Part shown: piece by piece, positions 18,584 through 27,943 of the stretch
Layout of the letters: each line of letters starts with the position of its first letter
Position numbering within the stretch: position 1 is the stretch's first letter
From: Pelagibius marinus
GTDB lineage: Bacteria > Pseudomonadota > Alphaproteobacteria > Kiloniellales > Kiloniellaceae
Direction: 5' to 3'
DNA: 64,000 bases
NCBI RefSeq assembly: GCF_014925385.1
Contig: NZ_JACSDK010000016.1
Span: 248,001 to 312,000 of the forward strand
Made by a program: the position numbers and the translations under genes
Notes under the pieces: model-generated
Database searches by the model: none
What the model was told of the DNA's origin: nothing
What the model saw: the letters and a program-made list of their open reading frames with translations, nothing else

Positions 18584-19012
18584 ATGTGCAGAACAGTCGC
18601 TCGAGCTGCGGCATTCTCCGCTGCTGTCGGGCTGGCAATGGGGTCGCTGCTCGGTCCGGCCAGTGCCCAAGAATGCGATAGCCCAATGCCTTTTGATACA
18701 GCCGCTGAAGCGATGAAGAACCTGACCGCCGATCCCCTGGCAATTGGGTCCGTTCAACGTGGGTGGGCTCTGTTTGAGAGGCGCGAGGGCGAGCGCGTCG
18801 AATTCTGGACTTTCACCCCGAAAGACCACCCGGCATTTCCAAGCGTCGCCAGGAGAATGGGATGCCGAAATGCCGACGGGTCTTGGAGTGTTAGGACAAA
18901 TCTGCTCTGCGGATCGACGAAGACTGCCTGCGACGCATTGCTGCAGGAGTACATGCTGCTCGACGAGCAAATGAAGAACAGCATCCAGAAGGAGCACGGG
19001 TCTGGCACATAG
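18584..19012 (+). CDS. Small secreted protein of unknown function
   Basis: I do not recognise the family. The 142-residue product has a clear signal peptide (residues 1-29, GPASAQ) and four cysteines in the mature part (QECDSP, MGCRNA, LLCGS, TACDAL), consistent with two disulfides in the periplasm. AGG lies seven bases before the ATG, and the gene begins right after the stop of the family-5 binding protein, so co-transcription is likely. Whether it helps that binding protein is inference from position only. Confidence 0.65.
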   Translation: MCRTVARAAAFSAAVGLAMGSLLGPASAQECDSPMPFDTAAEAMKNLTADPLAIGSVQRGWALFERREGERVEFWTFTPKDHPAFPSVARRMGCRNADGSWSVRTNLLCGSTKTACDALLQEYMLLDEQMKNSIQKEHGSGT

Positions 19013-19072
19013 CCCTTCCTTTGCGAGAGTCTAGGCAGTTCGACCGACCGCCGTGCAGTCCGACCACGCCCG

Positions 19073-19339
19073 TTACCTCCCGAACTTCTCCGCCGCCGTC
19101 GCGCTGTCCACCACCGGCACGACCTCGAAGTCGGCCAGGTCGGCCCAGACCTCGATCCAGGGATCGAGGTCTGCCCTGCGCTCGCACTCCATGATCTGAA
19201 AGCAGCGCCCGCCGCCCTCTTCCACCCAGCTGTCGATATAGCGCACGCCCTCGGGGATCATGCGGCCGCGCTCGGCCAGGCGCGCATAGACCGGCGCCGG
19301 GTCGCCGCCGCGAAAAGTCTCGATCACCATGAAGCGCAT
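19073..19339 (-). CDS. DUF3303 family protein
   Basis: An 88-residue protein that matches DUF3303, a small dimeric ferredoxin-like alpha/beta barrel family: MRFMVIETFRGGDPAPVYARL at the start and CFQIMECERRADLDPWIEVW in the middle. Members are common in proteobacteria and have no known activity. It starts four bases after the stop of the MBL-fold hydrolase, so it is probably the last gene of the dac-to-MBL operon. Confidence 0.82.
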   Translation of the reverse strand: MRFMVIETFRGGDPAPVYARLAERGRMIPEGVRYIDSWVEEGGGRCFQIMECERRADLDPWIEVWADLADFEVVPVVDSATAAEKFGR

Positions 19340-19343
19340 GGTG

Positions 19344-20120
19344 TCAGACCTCGATCACAAGGCCGTCGTAGCCGGGCTCGACGCCCGGTGGGCAGCGGCT
19401 CTTGAGTTCGTCGTAGTCGAGCTGCTCGTTCATGTGGGTCAGGATGGCGCGCCCGGGTTTCACCCGGGCGATCCACTCCAGGGTCTGCTCGGTGTGGGAG
19501 TGGGTGGGGTGCGGCGCGTCGCGCAGGCAATCGACGATCCAGAGCTTCACGCCGGCCAGCACCGCGAAGGCTTCCTCGTCCAGGGCCTTGGCGTCGGTCG
19601 AGTAGGCGACGTCGCCGAGGCGGAACCCGAGGGAGACATCGGGGCCGTGGTTCTGCACGAAGGACCTTATCTCGATGCCGCCGATCCTGAAGGGCCCGCC
19701 GATGACGTTGTCGCGCATCAGCGGCGGGTAGAGAGCATCGGGATCCTGGCTGGAAAGGAAGGCGTAGTCGAAGCGCGCGGTCAGCAGGGCGTGGGTGCGT
19801 GCGTCCATGTAGGCGTCGAGAGGCGCCCCGCGGCTGTAGACCAGACCGCGCAGCTCATCCAGGCCATGGGCATGGTCGGCATGGGCATGGGTGAAGAGCA
19901 CGGCATCCAGCGCGGTGATGTCGTTGTCCATGATCTGGTCACGCAGGTCCGGCGAGGTGTCGATGAGGATGCGAGTGTTCCCCTCCTCGATCAGCAGCGA
20001 CACGCGCCGGCGACGGTTCTTGGGGTTGGCGGGATCGGCCTTGCCCCAGGTGCCCCCCTTCTCGCGCCCGGCCAGGGGCACGCCGGCGGAACCGCCGCAG
20101 CCGAGGACCGTGACCTTCAT
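19344..20120 (-). CDS. MBL-fold metallohydrolase (PhnP-like)
   Basis: A 258-residue metallo-beta-lactamase-fold enzyme of the PhnP/RNase Z-like branch, which acts as a phosphodiesterase. The metal-binding motif THAHADHAHGLDELR is intact, as are the later ligands in YSTDA and ILTHMNEQLDYDEL. The N-terminus VLGCGGSAGVPLAG is typical. GAGGCGGG precedes the ATG at 20,120; the longer upstream frame is not family-like. It follows tatD after 10 bases in a conserved alphaproteobacterial run (tmk, holB, metG, tatD, MBL). The natural substrate in this context is not known. Confidence 0.88.
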   Translation of the reverse strand: MKVTVLGCGGSAGVPLAGREKGGTWGKADPANPKNRRRRVSLLIEEGNTRILIDTSPDLRDQIMDNDITALDAVLFTHAHADHAHGLDELRGLVYSRGAPLDAYMDARTHALLTARFDYAFLSSQDPDALYPPLMRDNVIGGPFRIGGIEIRSFVQNHGPDVSLGFRLGDVAYSTDAKALDEEAFAVLAGVKLWIVDCLRDAPHPTHSHTEQTLEWIARVKPGRAILTHMNEQLDYDELKSRCPPGVEPGYDGLVIEV

Positions 20121-20130
20121 CTCGCCCGCC

Positions 20131-20943
20131 TCAGGGCCGCGCGGCGCGGCTGAAGAGACGGAAGAAGTTTTCCGTCGTCTGGTCGGCGAAGTCCGCCGCC
20201 GCGACGCCACGCAGCTCGGCCAGGGCCTGCGCGGTATAGACCACGTTGGCCGGCTCGTTGGTCTTGCCGCGCTTGGGTACCGGCGTCAGGTAGGGCGCAT
20301 CGGTCTCGACCAGCAGCCGGTCGAGCGGCACCTCGCGCACCGTGTCGCGCAGGCTCTCGGCCGACTTGAAGGTGACGATCCCGGCGAGCGAGATATAGAA
20401 GCCGATCTCCAGGGCCGTCCGGGCCAGCTCGGGGCCCGCGGTGAAGCAATGGATCACGCCCGGAAAGGCGCCCTTGGCGTATTCGTCCTGCAGCACGGCG
20501 ACGGTGTCGTCGTCGGCGTCGCGGGCGTGCACGATGAGCGGCAGCCCGGTCTCGCGCGCCGCGGCGATGTGGCTGCGGAAGCTCACCTGCTGCGCCTCGC
20601 GCGGCGAGTGCTCGTAGTAGTAGTCCAGCCCCGTCTCGCCGATCCCGACCACCTTGTCGTGGGCCGCCAGCTCGATGAGGCGTGCGGGCGTCTCCTGGCC
20701 TTCCTTGCCCGCCTCGTGCGGGTGCACCCCGACCGAGCAGTAGACCCGCGGGAAGCGCCGGGCGATGGCCTCGATACGGTCGAACTCGCTGAGCTTGGTG
20801 CAGATCGTCACCATGGTGCCGACGCCCGCGTCCAGGGCGCGCGCCACCACCGGCTCGATCTCGCCGTCCCGTTCCAGGTAGTCGAGGTGGCAGTGGGAAT
20901 CGACCAGGGGCCGTTCCGCCGTCGCGAGCGCCGCCTCCGTCAT
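20131..20943 (-). CDS. tatD: TatD-family metal-dependent hydrolase
   Basis: A 270-residue TIM-barrel nuclease/deoxyribonuclease of the TatD family, thought to act in DNA fragmentation and repair. The metal ligands are visible: DSHCHLDYLE at the N-terminus, the glutamate in GIGETGLDYYY, histidine in LPLIVHARDADDD, histidine in VIHCFTAG and aspartate in LLVETDAPYLTP. The ATG shares one base with the metG stop (TGATG), so translation is coupled to metG. Confidence 0.92.
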   Translation of the reverse strand: MTEAALATAERPLVDSHCHLDYLERDGEIEPVVARALDAGVGTMVTICTKLSEFDRIEAIARRFPRVYCSVGVHPHEAGKEGQETPARLIELAAHDKVVGIGETGLDYYYEHSPREAQQVSFRSHIAAARETGLPLIVHARDADDDTVAVLQDEYAKGAFPGVIHCFTAGPELARTALEIGFYISLAGIVTFKSAESLRDTVREVPLDRLLVETDAPYLTPVPKRGKTNEPANVVYTAQALAELRGVAAADFADQTTENFFRLFSRAARP

Positions 20944-22496
20944 CAGGCTGGAGCCTCCTCCTCCACGAAGCGCGGAAAGACGCCTTCAGGCTTGGGCAGC
21001 GGCGTGCCGGGCTGCAAACGAGCTGCCAGGCTGGCGAAGTCGCGCGCCTCGGGCGCCACGGCCAGCTGGTCGAGCATCTTCGCCGTGGCGTCGGGCATCA
21101 CCGGCTGGGTGAGCAGCGCCAGGCGGCGGATGGTCTCGGCCAGGACATAGAGCACCGTCGCCATGCGCGCCGGATCCGTCTTCTTCAGGGTCCAGGGCGC
21201 GGCATGGTCGATGTAACGATTGGCTTCGCCGACCACTTCCCAGGTCTTGGTGAGGGCGTTGTGGAACTGCTGGCGGTCCATGTCGGCGCGCAACGCCGGC
21301 AGCAGGTCGGCCGCCGCCTTCAGCAGGGCTTCGTCCTCCGCCGCCAGGTCACCGGGCTGCGGCACCTGCGCCTCGCAGTTCTTCGCGATCATGGAAAGCA
21401 CGCGCTGCGACAGGTTGCCGAACTGATTGGCCAGGTCGTAGTTCATGCGCCCGACCATGGCCTTGTGCGAGAAGTCGCCGTCGTTGCCGAAGGGCACCTC
21501 GCGCAGCAGGAAGTAGCGCACCTGGTCCAGGCCGTAGCTGGCGATCAGTTCCGAAGGCACGATGACGTTGCCGAGCGACTTGGAGATCTTCTGCCCCTCG
21601 TTTGTCCACCAGCCGTGCGCATAGACGCGCTTGGGCGGCGCTATGCCGGCGGACATGAGGAAGGCCGGCCAGTAGACCGCGTGGAAGCGCAGGATGTCCT
21701 TGCCGACCATGTGAACGTCGGCGGGCCAGTAGGTTTTGAAGAGGTCGCAGTCCACGTCGGGATAGCCGACGGCGGTGATGTAGTTGGTCAGCGCGTCGAG
21801 CCAGACGTACATGATGTGGCCCGGCGCGTCGGGCACCGGGATACCCCAGGAAAAGGTCGTGCGGCTGATCGAGAGGTCCTTGAGGCCGCCCTTCACGAAA
21901 CTGATGACTTCGTTGCGGCGGCTGGCCGGCAGGATGAAGTCCGGGTTTTCCTCGTAGAACTTCAGCAGGCGGTCGCCCCAGGCCGAAAGCTTGAAGAAGT
22001 AGGACTCCTCCTCGACCCATTCGCATTCGGCCCCGGAGGGCGCGACCTTGGTGCCGCCCGGGCCGTCTTCCAGCTCGCTTTCGGCGTAGTAGGCCTCGTC
22101 GCGCACCGCGTACCAGCCGGCATAGCTGCCCAGGTAGATATCGCCCGCCTCGACCAGCTTCTTCCACAGCGCCTGGCAGGCTTCTTTGTGGCGCTGCTCG
22201 GTGGTGCGGATGAAGTCGTCGTTGGTGAAGCCCCACAGAGCCGAGAGATCGCGGAAGTTCTGCGACACCTGGTCGGTGAAGCTCTGCGGGTCGATGCCGG
22301 CCGCCCCCGCCGACTTCTCGACCTTCTGGCCATGCTCGTCGGTGCCGGTCAGGAAACGCACGTCGAAGCCGTCCAGCCGCTTGAAACGCGCCAGCACGTC
22401 GCAGGCCAGCGTCGTGTAGGCGTGGCCGATGTGCGGCGAATCGTTCACGTAGTAGATCGGCGTCGTGATGTAAAAGGCCGGCTTTCCTGCCGTCAT
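20943..22496 (-). CDS. metG: Methionyl-tRNA synthetase
   Basis: Charges tRNA-Met with methionine. The 517-residue class I enzyme has the HIGH motif as HIGHAYTTLACD near residue 22 and the KMSKS loop as KISKSLGN near residue 305, followed by the anticodon-binding helical domain. It lacks the C-terminal dimerisation domain found in the E. coli enzyme, as is usual in alphaproteobacteria. It is followed by tatD with a one-base overlap and preceded by holB after about 70 bases. Confidence 0.97.
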   Translation of the reverse strand: MTAGKPAFYITTPIYYVNDSPHIGHAYTTLACDVLARFKRLDGFDVRFLTGTDEHGQKVEKSAGAAGIDPQSFTDQVSQNFRDLSALWGFTNDDFIRTTEQRHKEACQALWKKLVEAGDIYLGSYAGWYAVRDEAYYAESELEDGPGGTKVAPSGAECEWVEEESYFFKLSAWGDRLLKFYEENPDFILPASRRNEVISFVKGGLKDLSISRTTFSWGIPVPDAPGHIMYVWLDALTNYITAVGYPDVDCDLFKTYWPADVHMVGKDILRFHAVYWPAFLMSAGIAPPKRVYAHGWWTNEGQKISKSLGNVIVPSELIASYGLDQVRYFLLREVPFGNDGDFSHKAMVGRMNYDLANQFGNLSQRVLSMIAKNCEAQVPQPGDLAAEDEALLKAAADLLPALRADMDRQQFHNALTKTWEVVGEANRYIDHAAPWTLKKTDPARMATVLYVLAETIRRLALLTQPVMPDATAKMLDQLAVAPEARDFASLAARLQPGTPLPKPEGVFPRFVEEEAPA

Positions 22497-22568
22497 CGCG
22501 GGTCTCCAACGAGCTCGGCTGCCGCCCCCGGATCATCCGATAGGGGCCCCGACAGCAAAGGCCCGGCG

Positions 22569-23666
22569 CTACGCCGCGTTCTCCAGGTCCAGAAAGGCGG
22601 TCAGCACCACCTGCTTCCGATCCAGATTGGCGGCCTCCGTCCGGGCGAAAAGGCGGCTGATCTTCTCCCATAGGCCAAGCCAATGCGCAAGGGGGCGGCC
22701 CTCCAGCAGGCGCTGGGCCAGGGCCGCTTCCCCGGGTACCACCTCGGGCGCCGGGCGGCCGGTAGAGGCGGCCCGGATGAAGCGGCCCAGCCACCAGATC
22801 AGAAGCTCCATGCCGGTCTGGAAGGCCACGGGATCGCGCCCCTGCCCCCATTTCTCAGCCAGCTTGTGCAGGCGGGGGACGTCCAGGCGCGGCAGGGTTC
22901 CCAGCAGGTCGATCAGCTCCCGGTAGAGGTCCAGGCCGCCGTGGGCGGCCAGGGCCAGGGCCTTGCCGATGCTGCCGTCGGCCAGACGCGCCAGGGCCTG
23001 CTGTTCCTCCGGCGACAGCTCCGGGAAATGACCGCTCAACAGCTCGGCCACCACGTCCTCGCTGAGCGGTGCCAGGGGCAGCTGGCAGCAGCGCGAGCGG
23101 ATGGTCGGCAGCAGGCTACCCGGCGCGTGGCTGACCAGCAGCAGCAGGGAGCGCGGCGGCGGCTCCTCCAGCACTTTCAGCAGGGCGTTGGCGGCGTTGC
23201 GGTTCATCTCGTCGACGGAATCGACGATGGCCACCCGCCAGCCGCCCTCGCCGGCGGTCATGCGCGCGAAGGAAAGCAGGCGCCGAACGTCCTCCACCGG
23301 GATGACCGTGCGCGGCTTGCCCTTGTCGTCGCAGCCCTTCTCCAGGGTCATGAGGTCGCTGTGGCCGGAGGCCGCAATCCGCCGGAACACGGGATCGTCT
23401 TCGGGCACATGCAGGCTCTCGGGGGCGTCCCCGAACAACCCGCCGCCCTGCGCCTCCGGCGACATCAGGAAGCGGGCGAAGCGGTAGGCAAGTGTCGCCT
23501 TGCCGACCCCGCGCGGCCCGGAGAGCAGCCAGGCGTGCGGCAAGCGTCCGGAGGCGTAGGCGCGCAGCAGCACGCTCTCGGCCGCCGCCTGCCCGCGCAG
23601 CACCGCGCTCTCGCGCGGATGCGGCCAGGCGGCTTCTTCCTTGTCGCTGTCCTTGGCTTTACTCAA
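22569..23666 (-). CDS. holB: DNA polymerase III subunit delta'
   Basis: A clamp-loader subunit that helps load the beta clamp onto DNA. The 365-residue AAA+ protein has a Walker A-like GPRGVGKATLAYRFA near residue 47, the sensor region VDSVDEMNRNAANALLKVLEEPP, and the SRC-type motif IRSRCCQLPL. The start is taken as the TTG at 23,666, which overlaps the 3' end of tmk by eight bases and follows a G-rich stretch; the longer frame lies wholly inside tmk in another phase. The tmk-holB-metG order is common in alphaproteobacteria. Confidence 0.93.
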   Translation of the reverse strand: MSKAKDSDKEEAAWPHPRESAVLRGQAAAESVLLRAYASGRLPHAWLLSGPRGVGKATLAYRFARFLMSPEAQGGGLFGDAPESLHVPEDDPVFRRIAASGHSDLMTLEKGCDDKGKPRTVIPVEDVRRLLSFARMTAGEGGWRVAIVDSVDEMNRNAANALLKVLEEPPPRSLLLLVSHAPGSLLPTIRSRCCQLPLAPLSEDVVAELLSGHFPELSPEEQQALARLADGSIGKALALAAHGGLDLYRELIDLLGTLPRLDVPRLHKLAEKWGQGRDPVAFQTGMELLIWWLGRFIRAASTGRPAPEVVPGEAALAQRLLEGRPLAHWLGLWEKISRLFARTEAANLDRKQVVLTAFLDLENAA

Positions 23667-24327
23667 GCCGCCCCCCCAATCGCTCCCGCACCACGGCCTG
23701 GACCTTCGCGGCCACCGCGTCCTCGTCGCCGGCGGCGTCGACCAGCAGGCAACGCCCCGGCTCGCGCGCCACGATATCATGGAAGCCCTGGCGCAGGCGT
23801 TCATGAAAGCCCAGGTCCATTTTCTCGTAGCGGTTCTCGTCGCCGGCCGCGGACCCGTTGCGCGCGTTGGCCCGCGCCAGCCCCTCGGCCACCGGCAAAT
23901 CCAGCACCAGGGTCAGGTCGGGCCGGAAATCGCCGACCACCAGGTCGTAGAAGGCCGCCACCGTCTCGCGGCCCAGGCCCTGACCGTAGCCCTGGTAAGC
24001 CATGGTGGAATCGGCGAAACGGTCGCAGACGACCCAGGCGCCCCGTTCCAGGGCAGGACGGACGGTCTTGACCAAGTGATCGCGGCGCGCCGCGAAGTGC
24101 AGCAGGGTTTCGGTCACCGCGTCCCAGCGGCCGGTGGCGCCGGTGACCAGCAGGGCGCGGATCTCTTCGGCGCCGGGGCTGCCGCCCGGTTCCCGCGTCT
24201 CGACGACCTCCAACCCGTTTTCACGCAGCCAGGCGGCCAGACGGCGTTGCTGGGTCGACTTGCCCGCGCCCTCCCCGCCCTCCAGGGTGATGAAGCGGCC
24301 GGGGGACGCCGGGCCGTCCGCGCTCAC
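23659..24327 (-). CDS. tmk: Thymidylate kinase
   Basis: Phosphorylates dTMP to dTDP. The 222-residue protein has the P-loop EGGEGAGKSTQQRRL near residue 16, the substrate motif ETREPGGSPGAEEIR, and the DRFADSTMAYQGYGQGL stretch typical of Tmk. It overlaps the dac gene upstream by four bases (ATGA) and holB downstream by eight, so it belongs to one tightly coupled operon. Confidence 0.97.
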   Translation of the reverse strand: MSADGPASPGRFITLEGGEGAGKSTQQRRLAAWLRENGLEVVETREPGGSPGAEEIRALLVTGATGRWDAVTETLLHFAARRDHLVKTVRPALERGAWVVCDRFADSTMAYQGYGQGLGRETVAAFYDLVVGDFRPDLTLVLDLPVAEGLARANARNGSAAGDENRYEKMDLGFHERLRQGFHDIVAREPGRCLLVDAAGDEDAVAAKVQAVVRERLGGRLE

Positions 24328-25472
24328 GGGGAGCCGAGGAGCAGGAACTTGATGCTGGCCGCGATGCGTCCGAGAGGCCCGAGCTGCTCCACGTCCTCGC
24401 CGGCCTGCAGCGGCACCTCCACCGGCACGCCGCCCGGCCAGGACACGCGCAGCTTGGCGATCTCCTGGCCCGCCGGGATCGGCGCCGGGATGGGCGAATC
24501 ATAGACCACCGAGACCTGCATGCCGTTGCGGTCGCTTCGCGGCAGGGTCACCGTAAGATCATCGGCGACGACCAGGGGCACCGTGTCCTCGGCGCCGAGC
24601 CAGACCGCCGCCTCGTCGACAGTGTCGCCGGACTTGAAGAGCGCATAGTTGTTGAACTCGCGGAAGCCCCAGGACATCAGTCGTTCCGACTCGTCGGCCC
24701 GCGCCTGCACGCTCGGCAGGCCGTTGACCACCAGAATAAGGCGGCGTCCGTTTTGCGCCGCCGAGGCGGTCAGGCCGTAGCCCGCGGCCTCGGTGTGGCC
24801 GGTCTTCAGGCCGTCAGCGCCGATGTTCCTGTAGAGCAGCGGATTGCGATTACCCTGGCGGATGTCGGCCCAGGTGAACTCCTTCTCGGAGTAGTAATGA
24901 TAATGCTCGGGATGATCGACGATGATGCGGCGCGCCAGGGTCGCCAGGTCGCGGGCGGTGACGTAGTGGTTGTCGTCCGGCCAGCCCGTCGCGTTGACGA
25001 AGTTGCTGCCGGTCAGCCCCATCTCTTGCGCCCGGGCCGTCATCTGCTCGGCGAAGGCCTCCTCGCTGCCGGCCAGGCCCTCGGCCAGGACGATACAGGC
25101 ATCGTTGCCCGATTGGATGATGACGCCGCGCAGCAGGTCCTCTACCCGCACCTGGTTGCCGACCTCGACGAACATCTTGGAGCCGCCCTTGCGCCAGGCC
25201 TTTTCGCTGACGGTCAGCTTGTCGTCCAGCGAGAGGCGGCCACTGTCGAGGCTTTCGAAGACCATATAGGCCGTCATCATCTTGCTCATCGACGACGGCG
25301 GCATGCGCTGGTCGCCGTTCTTGTTGAGCAGCACGGCCCCGGTATCGAAGTCCACCAGGAACGCCTCTTCCGCTTGTGTCTCGATGGTCGCGCCGGCAGC
25401 CGGGGCAAGGACCGGCAGACTGGCGGCGGCGGCGAAACCAAGGGTCAGGAACAGCTTTCTGAGGCGTTTCAT
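24324..25472 (-). CDS. D-alanyl-D-alanine carboxypeptidase (PBP5/6 type, DacA/DacC)
   Basis: Trims the terminal D-alanine from peptidoglycan stem peptides in the periplasm. The 382-residue protein has a signal peptide (about residues 1-28, APAAGA). The three penicillin-binding motifs are intact: SMSK (serine nucleophile in PPSSMSKMM), SGN (IIQSGNDAC) and KTG (DGLKTGHTEAAG). A C-terminal PBP5 domain (about residue 280 onward) and a short amphipathic tail for membrane binding follow. It is the first gene of the dac-tmk-holB-metG run. Confidence 0.93.
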   Translation of the reverse strand: MKRLRKLFLTLGFAAAASLPVLAPAAGATIETQAEEAFLVDFDTGAVLLNKNGDQRMPPSSMSKMMTAYMVFESLDSGRLSLDDKLTVSEKAWRKGGSKMFVEVGNQVRVEDLLRGVIIQSGNDACIVLAEGLAGSEEAFAEQMTARAQEMGLTGSNFVNATGWPDDNHYVTARDLATLARRIIVDHPEHYHYYSEKEFTWADIRQGNRNPLLYRNIGADGLKTGHTEAAGYGLTASAAQNGRRLILVVNGLPSVQARADESERLMSWGFREFNNYALFKSGDTVDEAAVWLGAEDTVPLVVADDLTVTLPRSDRNGMQVSVVYDSPIPAPIPAGQEIAKLRVSWPGGVPVEVPLQAGEDVEQLGPLGRIAASIKFLLLGSP

Positions 25473-25582
25473 CGGTTGACTTACTCCGGTGAACCTAAGG
25501 ACGAGGCGCGGTGAAGGCCGCAGCCTAGGTCAAGATTTTGCCGAAAAGATGTCGGCGGAACAAAACACAGGTTTCTGCACAC

Positions 25583-26563
25583 TCAATCGACCACTACCCG
25601 GGCGTCGTTGTAGCCGTTTCTGAGCAGCAGTTCCAAGGTCCGGTCGGCCTGATCGACGTTAGGCATGGGGCCCAGACGGACCCGGTAGAAATTGGTGTCG
25701 CCGACCAGCGCCTTGGCGATCTGCACGTTGCCCAGGGACGACAGCCGCGCCCGCAGCCGCACCGCGTTCGCGACCTGGCTGAAAGCGCCGGCCTGCACGA
25801 AGATCGAGGTGGGCCGCACGCGCTCCTGGGTCACCACGGGTTCCGGCATGGTCAGCGAGGCGGTGCGCAGCGGCGCGGGTTCGCTCACCCCCGCAGTCGG
25901 GGCCGCGGCGGTCTCAGTGGCGCCGGTGGGCGCCGCCGCGGGTTCGGGCGACGCCGCGCCGATCGGCGGCAGCTCTTGAACCGAAACGCTCTCCACCGGG
26001 GCCGCCTGCGGCACCGTACCGGTTACGGCCTCGCCCGCGCCGGCCTCCAGGGCCGCCTGCCGGCTCTCGATCTCGAGGATCTGCACCCGCACCTTGGCGG
26101 TGCCCTGCTTCATGAAGCCCAGCAATTCCGCCGCACGCTTCGAGAGATCGATGATGCGGCCGTGGGCGAAGGGGCCACGGTCGTTGATCCGCACCTTCAC
26201 CGAACGTCCGTTCTCCAGGTTGGTCACCTGCACCATCGACGGCATCGGCAACGTCCGGTGCGCCGCCGTCATGGCGTTCTGGTCATAGACCTCGCCGTTG
26301 GCGGTCGACTTGCCGTGGAAGCCGGGCCCGTACCAGGAGGCGATGCCCGTCTCGTCGTAGGCATAGTCTTCGCGCGGGTAGTACCAGACGTTGGCGATCT
26401 GATAGGGCCGGCCGACCTTGTAGTCGCCGGGCCGCGATGGGGCCGGCTCGGGGGTCTGCAGGCGCTTGGCATTGTGCACCGCGAACTCGGTCTCCGCACA
26501 GCCGGCCAGAACACTGAGCAGGCCAAGCAGCAGGACGCCAAATGCCAGCCCTCTGGCCATCAT
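25583..26563 (-). CDS. rlpA: RlpA septal ring lytic transglycosylase (lipoprotein with SPOR domain)
   Basis: Cleaves naked glycan strands at the division septum. The 326-residue lipoprotein has a lipobox (LSVLAGC, residues 16-22), a double-psi beta-barrel catalytic domain with GIASWYGPGFHGKSTANGE and the active-site region VRINDRGPFAHGRIIDLS, an Ala/Pro-rich linker (about residues 170-235), and a C-terminal SPOR domain (TSIFVQAGAFSQVANA onward) that binds denuded peptidoglycan. The order is the standard one. The gene lies near dac and the MltB-type transglycosylase, so this stretch is a cell-wall remodelling cluster. Confidence 0.94.
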   Translation of the reverse strand: MMARGLAFGVLLLGLLSVLAGCAETEFAVHNAKRLQTPEPAPSRPGDYKVGRPYQIANVWYYPREDYAYDETGIASWYGPGFHGKSTANGEVYDQNAMTAAHRTLPMPSMVQVTNLENGRSVKVRINDRGPFAHGRIIDLSKRAAELLGFMKQGTAKVRVQILEIESRQAALEAGAGEAVTGTVPQAAPVESVSVQELPPIGAASPEPAAAPTGATETAAAPTAGVSEPAPLRTASLTMPEPVVTQERVRPTSIFVQAGAFSQVANAVRLRARLSSLGNVQIAKALVGDTNFYRVRLGPMPNVDQADRTLELLLRNGYNDARVVVD

Positions 26564-26662
26564 CTTGTGCTCCGCATCAAAATCCCCACTCGATGTGGTA
26601 GTTTAGGGCGCTTTCCCTGGCGAAACAACCCGACCCCCACCGGCCGCTTGCGGGCCGGACCA

Positions 26663-27943
26663 TCACTGTCCACCCGTGCGCCGCAGCAGGTCGATGACTT
26701 CCTTGGTCGGGTAGCCGTCGGCCGGCAGTCCCTGGGCCGCCTGGAAAGAGCGCAGGGCCTCGCGGGTCTTCGGACCGACCAGGCCGTCCGGCTTGCCGGC
26801 TTCGTAGCCCCGGGCGTTCAGGAGGGCCTGCATCTCCTCAATCGACTTCAGGCTCAACGGCTCCTCGTCGGGCAGCGAGGCCGCGCTGAGCGCCGGCGCT
26901 CCGTCGATGCGGTCGGCCAGATGACCCACCGAGAGGGCGTAGAGGATCGAGCGGTTCCACACCAGGATGGTGCGGAAGTTCTCGTAGACCAGGAAGGCGG
27001 GGCCACGCTGTCCCGCGGGCAGCACCAGCGACGCCTCGACCCCATCCACCAGCGGCAGCGGCCCGCCGTCCTGGCGGCGCAGACCGAGCGCCGCCCATTC
27101 GCCGAGCGTCTTGCGCTCACCGAGGCTGGCCAGGCTGTAGTCGAAGCTGATCGGCAGGCTCACCTGGCGTCCCCAGGTGCGGTCTCCCTTCCAGCCCTCC
27201 TGCGACAGGTAGTTCGCCGCGGAGGCAAAGATGTCCGGAAGGCTGTGCCAGATGTCGCGGTGGCCGTCGCCGTCATAGTCGACCGCGAAGTTGACGAAGG
27301 TCGAGGGAATGAACTGCAGCTGGCCCATGGCGCCGGCCCAGGAGCCGGTCATCTCGGCCACGCTGATATGCCCCTCGTCGAGAATCTGCAGGGCGTCGAG
27401 CAACTGGGCGCGGAAGAAATCGTGCCGCCGCCCCTCGTGCGCCAGGGTCGCCAGGGCGGCGATCACGGAATAGCCGCCGGTGTGCTGGCCGAAATTGCTC
27501 TCCAGGCCCCAGAAGGACACCAGGAAGCGCGGCTGGACGCCGTACTGCGCCGCCACCTTCTCCAGCAGGGCGCGGTTCTCCTCCAGCAGCTGGCGCGCCT
27601 TCGCCACCCGGCCTTCGGTGACGGCCCCACGCATGTAGCGGGTAAAGGTCAGGGTGAATTCGCGCTGGCTGCGGTCGCGTTCGATGACCTCCGGCAGGGG
27701 CTCCACCCCGGCCAGGGCCGTCTCCACCGTCTCCGCCCGGATGCCGCGGCGGATCGCCTCCTGCTTCAGGCCGGCAAGCCAGGTGTCGAAGTCGCCGCGC
27801 TCGCCCTGCGCAACCTGCTTCCCGCCCGTGGCCGGCGCCGGATTTTCGGCGGCATCGCCCTGGGCGCAGGCGGCCAGCGGCGCCATCGAGGCGACTGCCA
27901 GAACAAAAGTTCCCGCGCGCAGGATCCGGTTCAAGAAACTCAC
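26663..27943 (-). CDS. Lytic murein transglycosylase, MltB family, with peptidoglycan-binding domain
   Basis: Cleaves the glycan backbone of peptidoglycan. The 426-residue product begins with a signal peptide and likely lipobox (MAPLAACAQG). The GH103/SLT_2 catalytic domain follows, with the acid glutamate in GLESNFGQHTGGY and the motifs GSWAGAMGQLQFIPSTF and DYDGDGHRDIW. A C-terminal PG_binding_1 domain (SLKSIEEMQALLNARGYEAG onward) closes the protein. The GTG at 27,943 has GGGAG eight bases upstream and is preferred over an ATG at 28,027. It is upstream of rlpA on the same strand. Confidence 0.92.
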   Translation of the reverse strand: MSFLNRILRAGTFVLAVASMAPLAACAQGDAAENPAPATGGKQVAQGERGDFDTWLAGLKQEAIRRGIRAETVETALAGVEPLPEVIERDRSQREFTLTFTRYMRGAVTEGRVAKARQLLEENRALLEKVAAQYGVQPRFLVSFWGLESNFGQHTGGYSVIAALATLAHEGRRHDFFRAQLLDALQILDEGHISVAEMTGSWAGAMGQLQFIPSTFVNFAVDYDGDGHRDIWHSLPDIFASAANYLSQEGWKGDRTWGRQVSLPISFDYSLASLGERKTLGEWAALGLRRQDGGPLPLVDGVEASLVLPAGQRGPAFLVYENFRTILVWNRSILYALSVGHLADRIDGAPALSAASLPDEEPLSLKSIEEMQALLNARGYEAGKPDGLVGPKTREALRSFQAAQGLPADGYPTKEVIDLLRRTGGQ

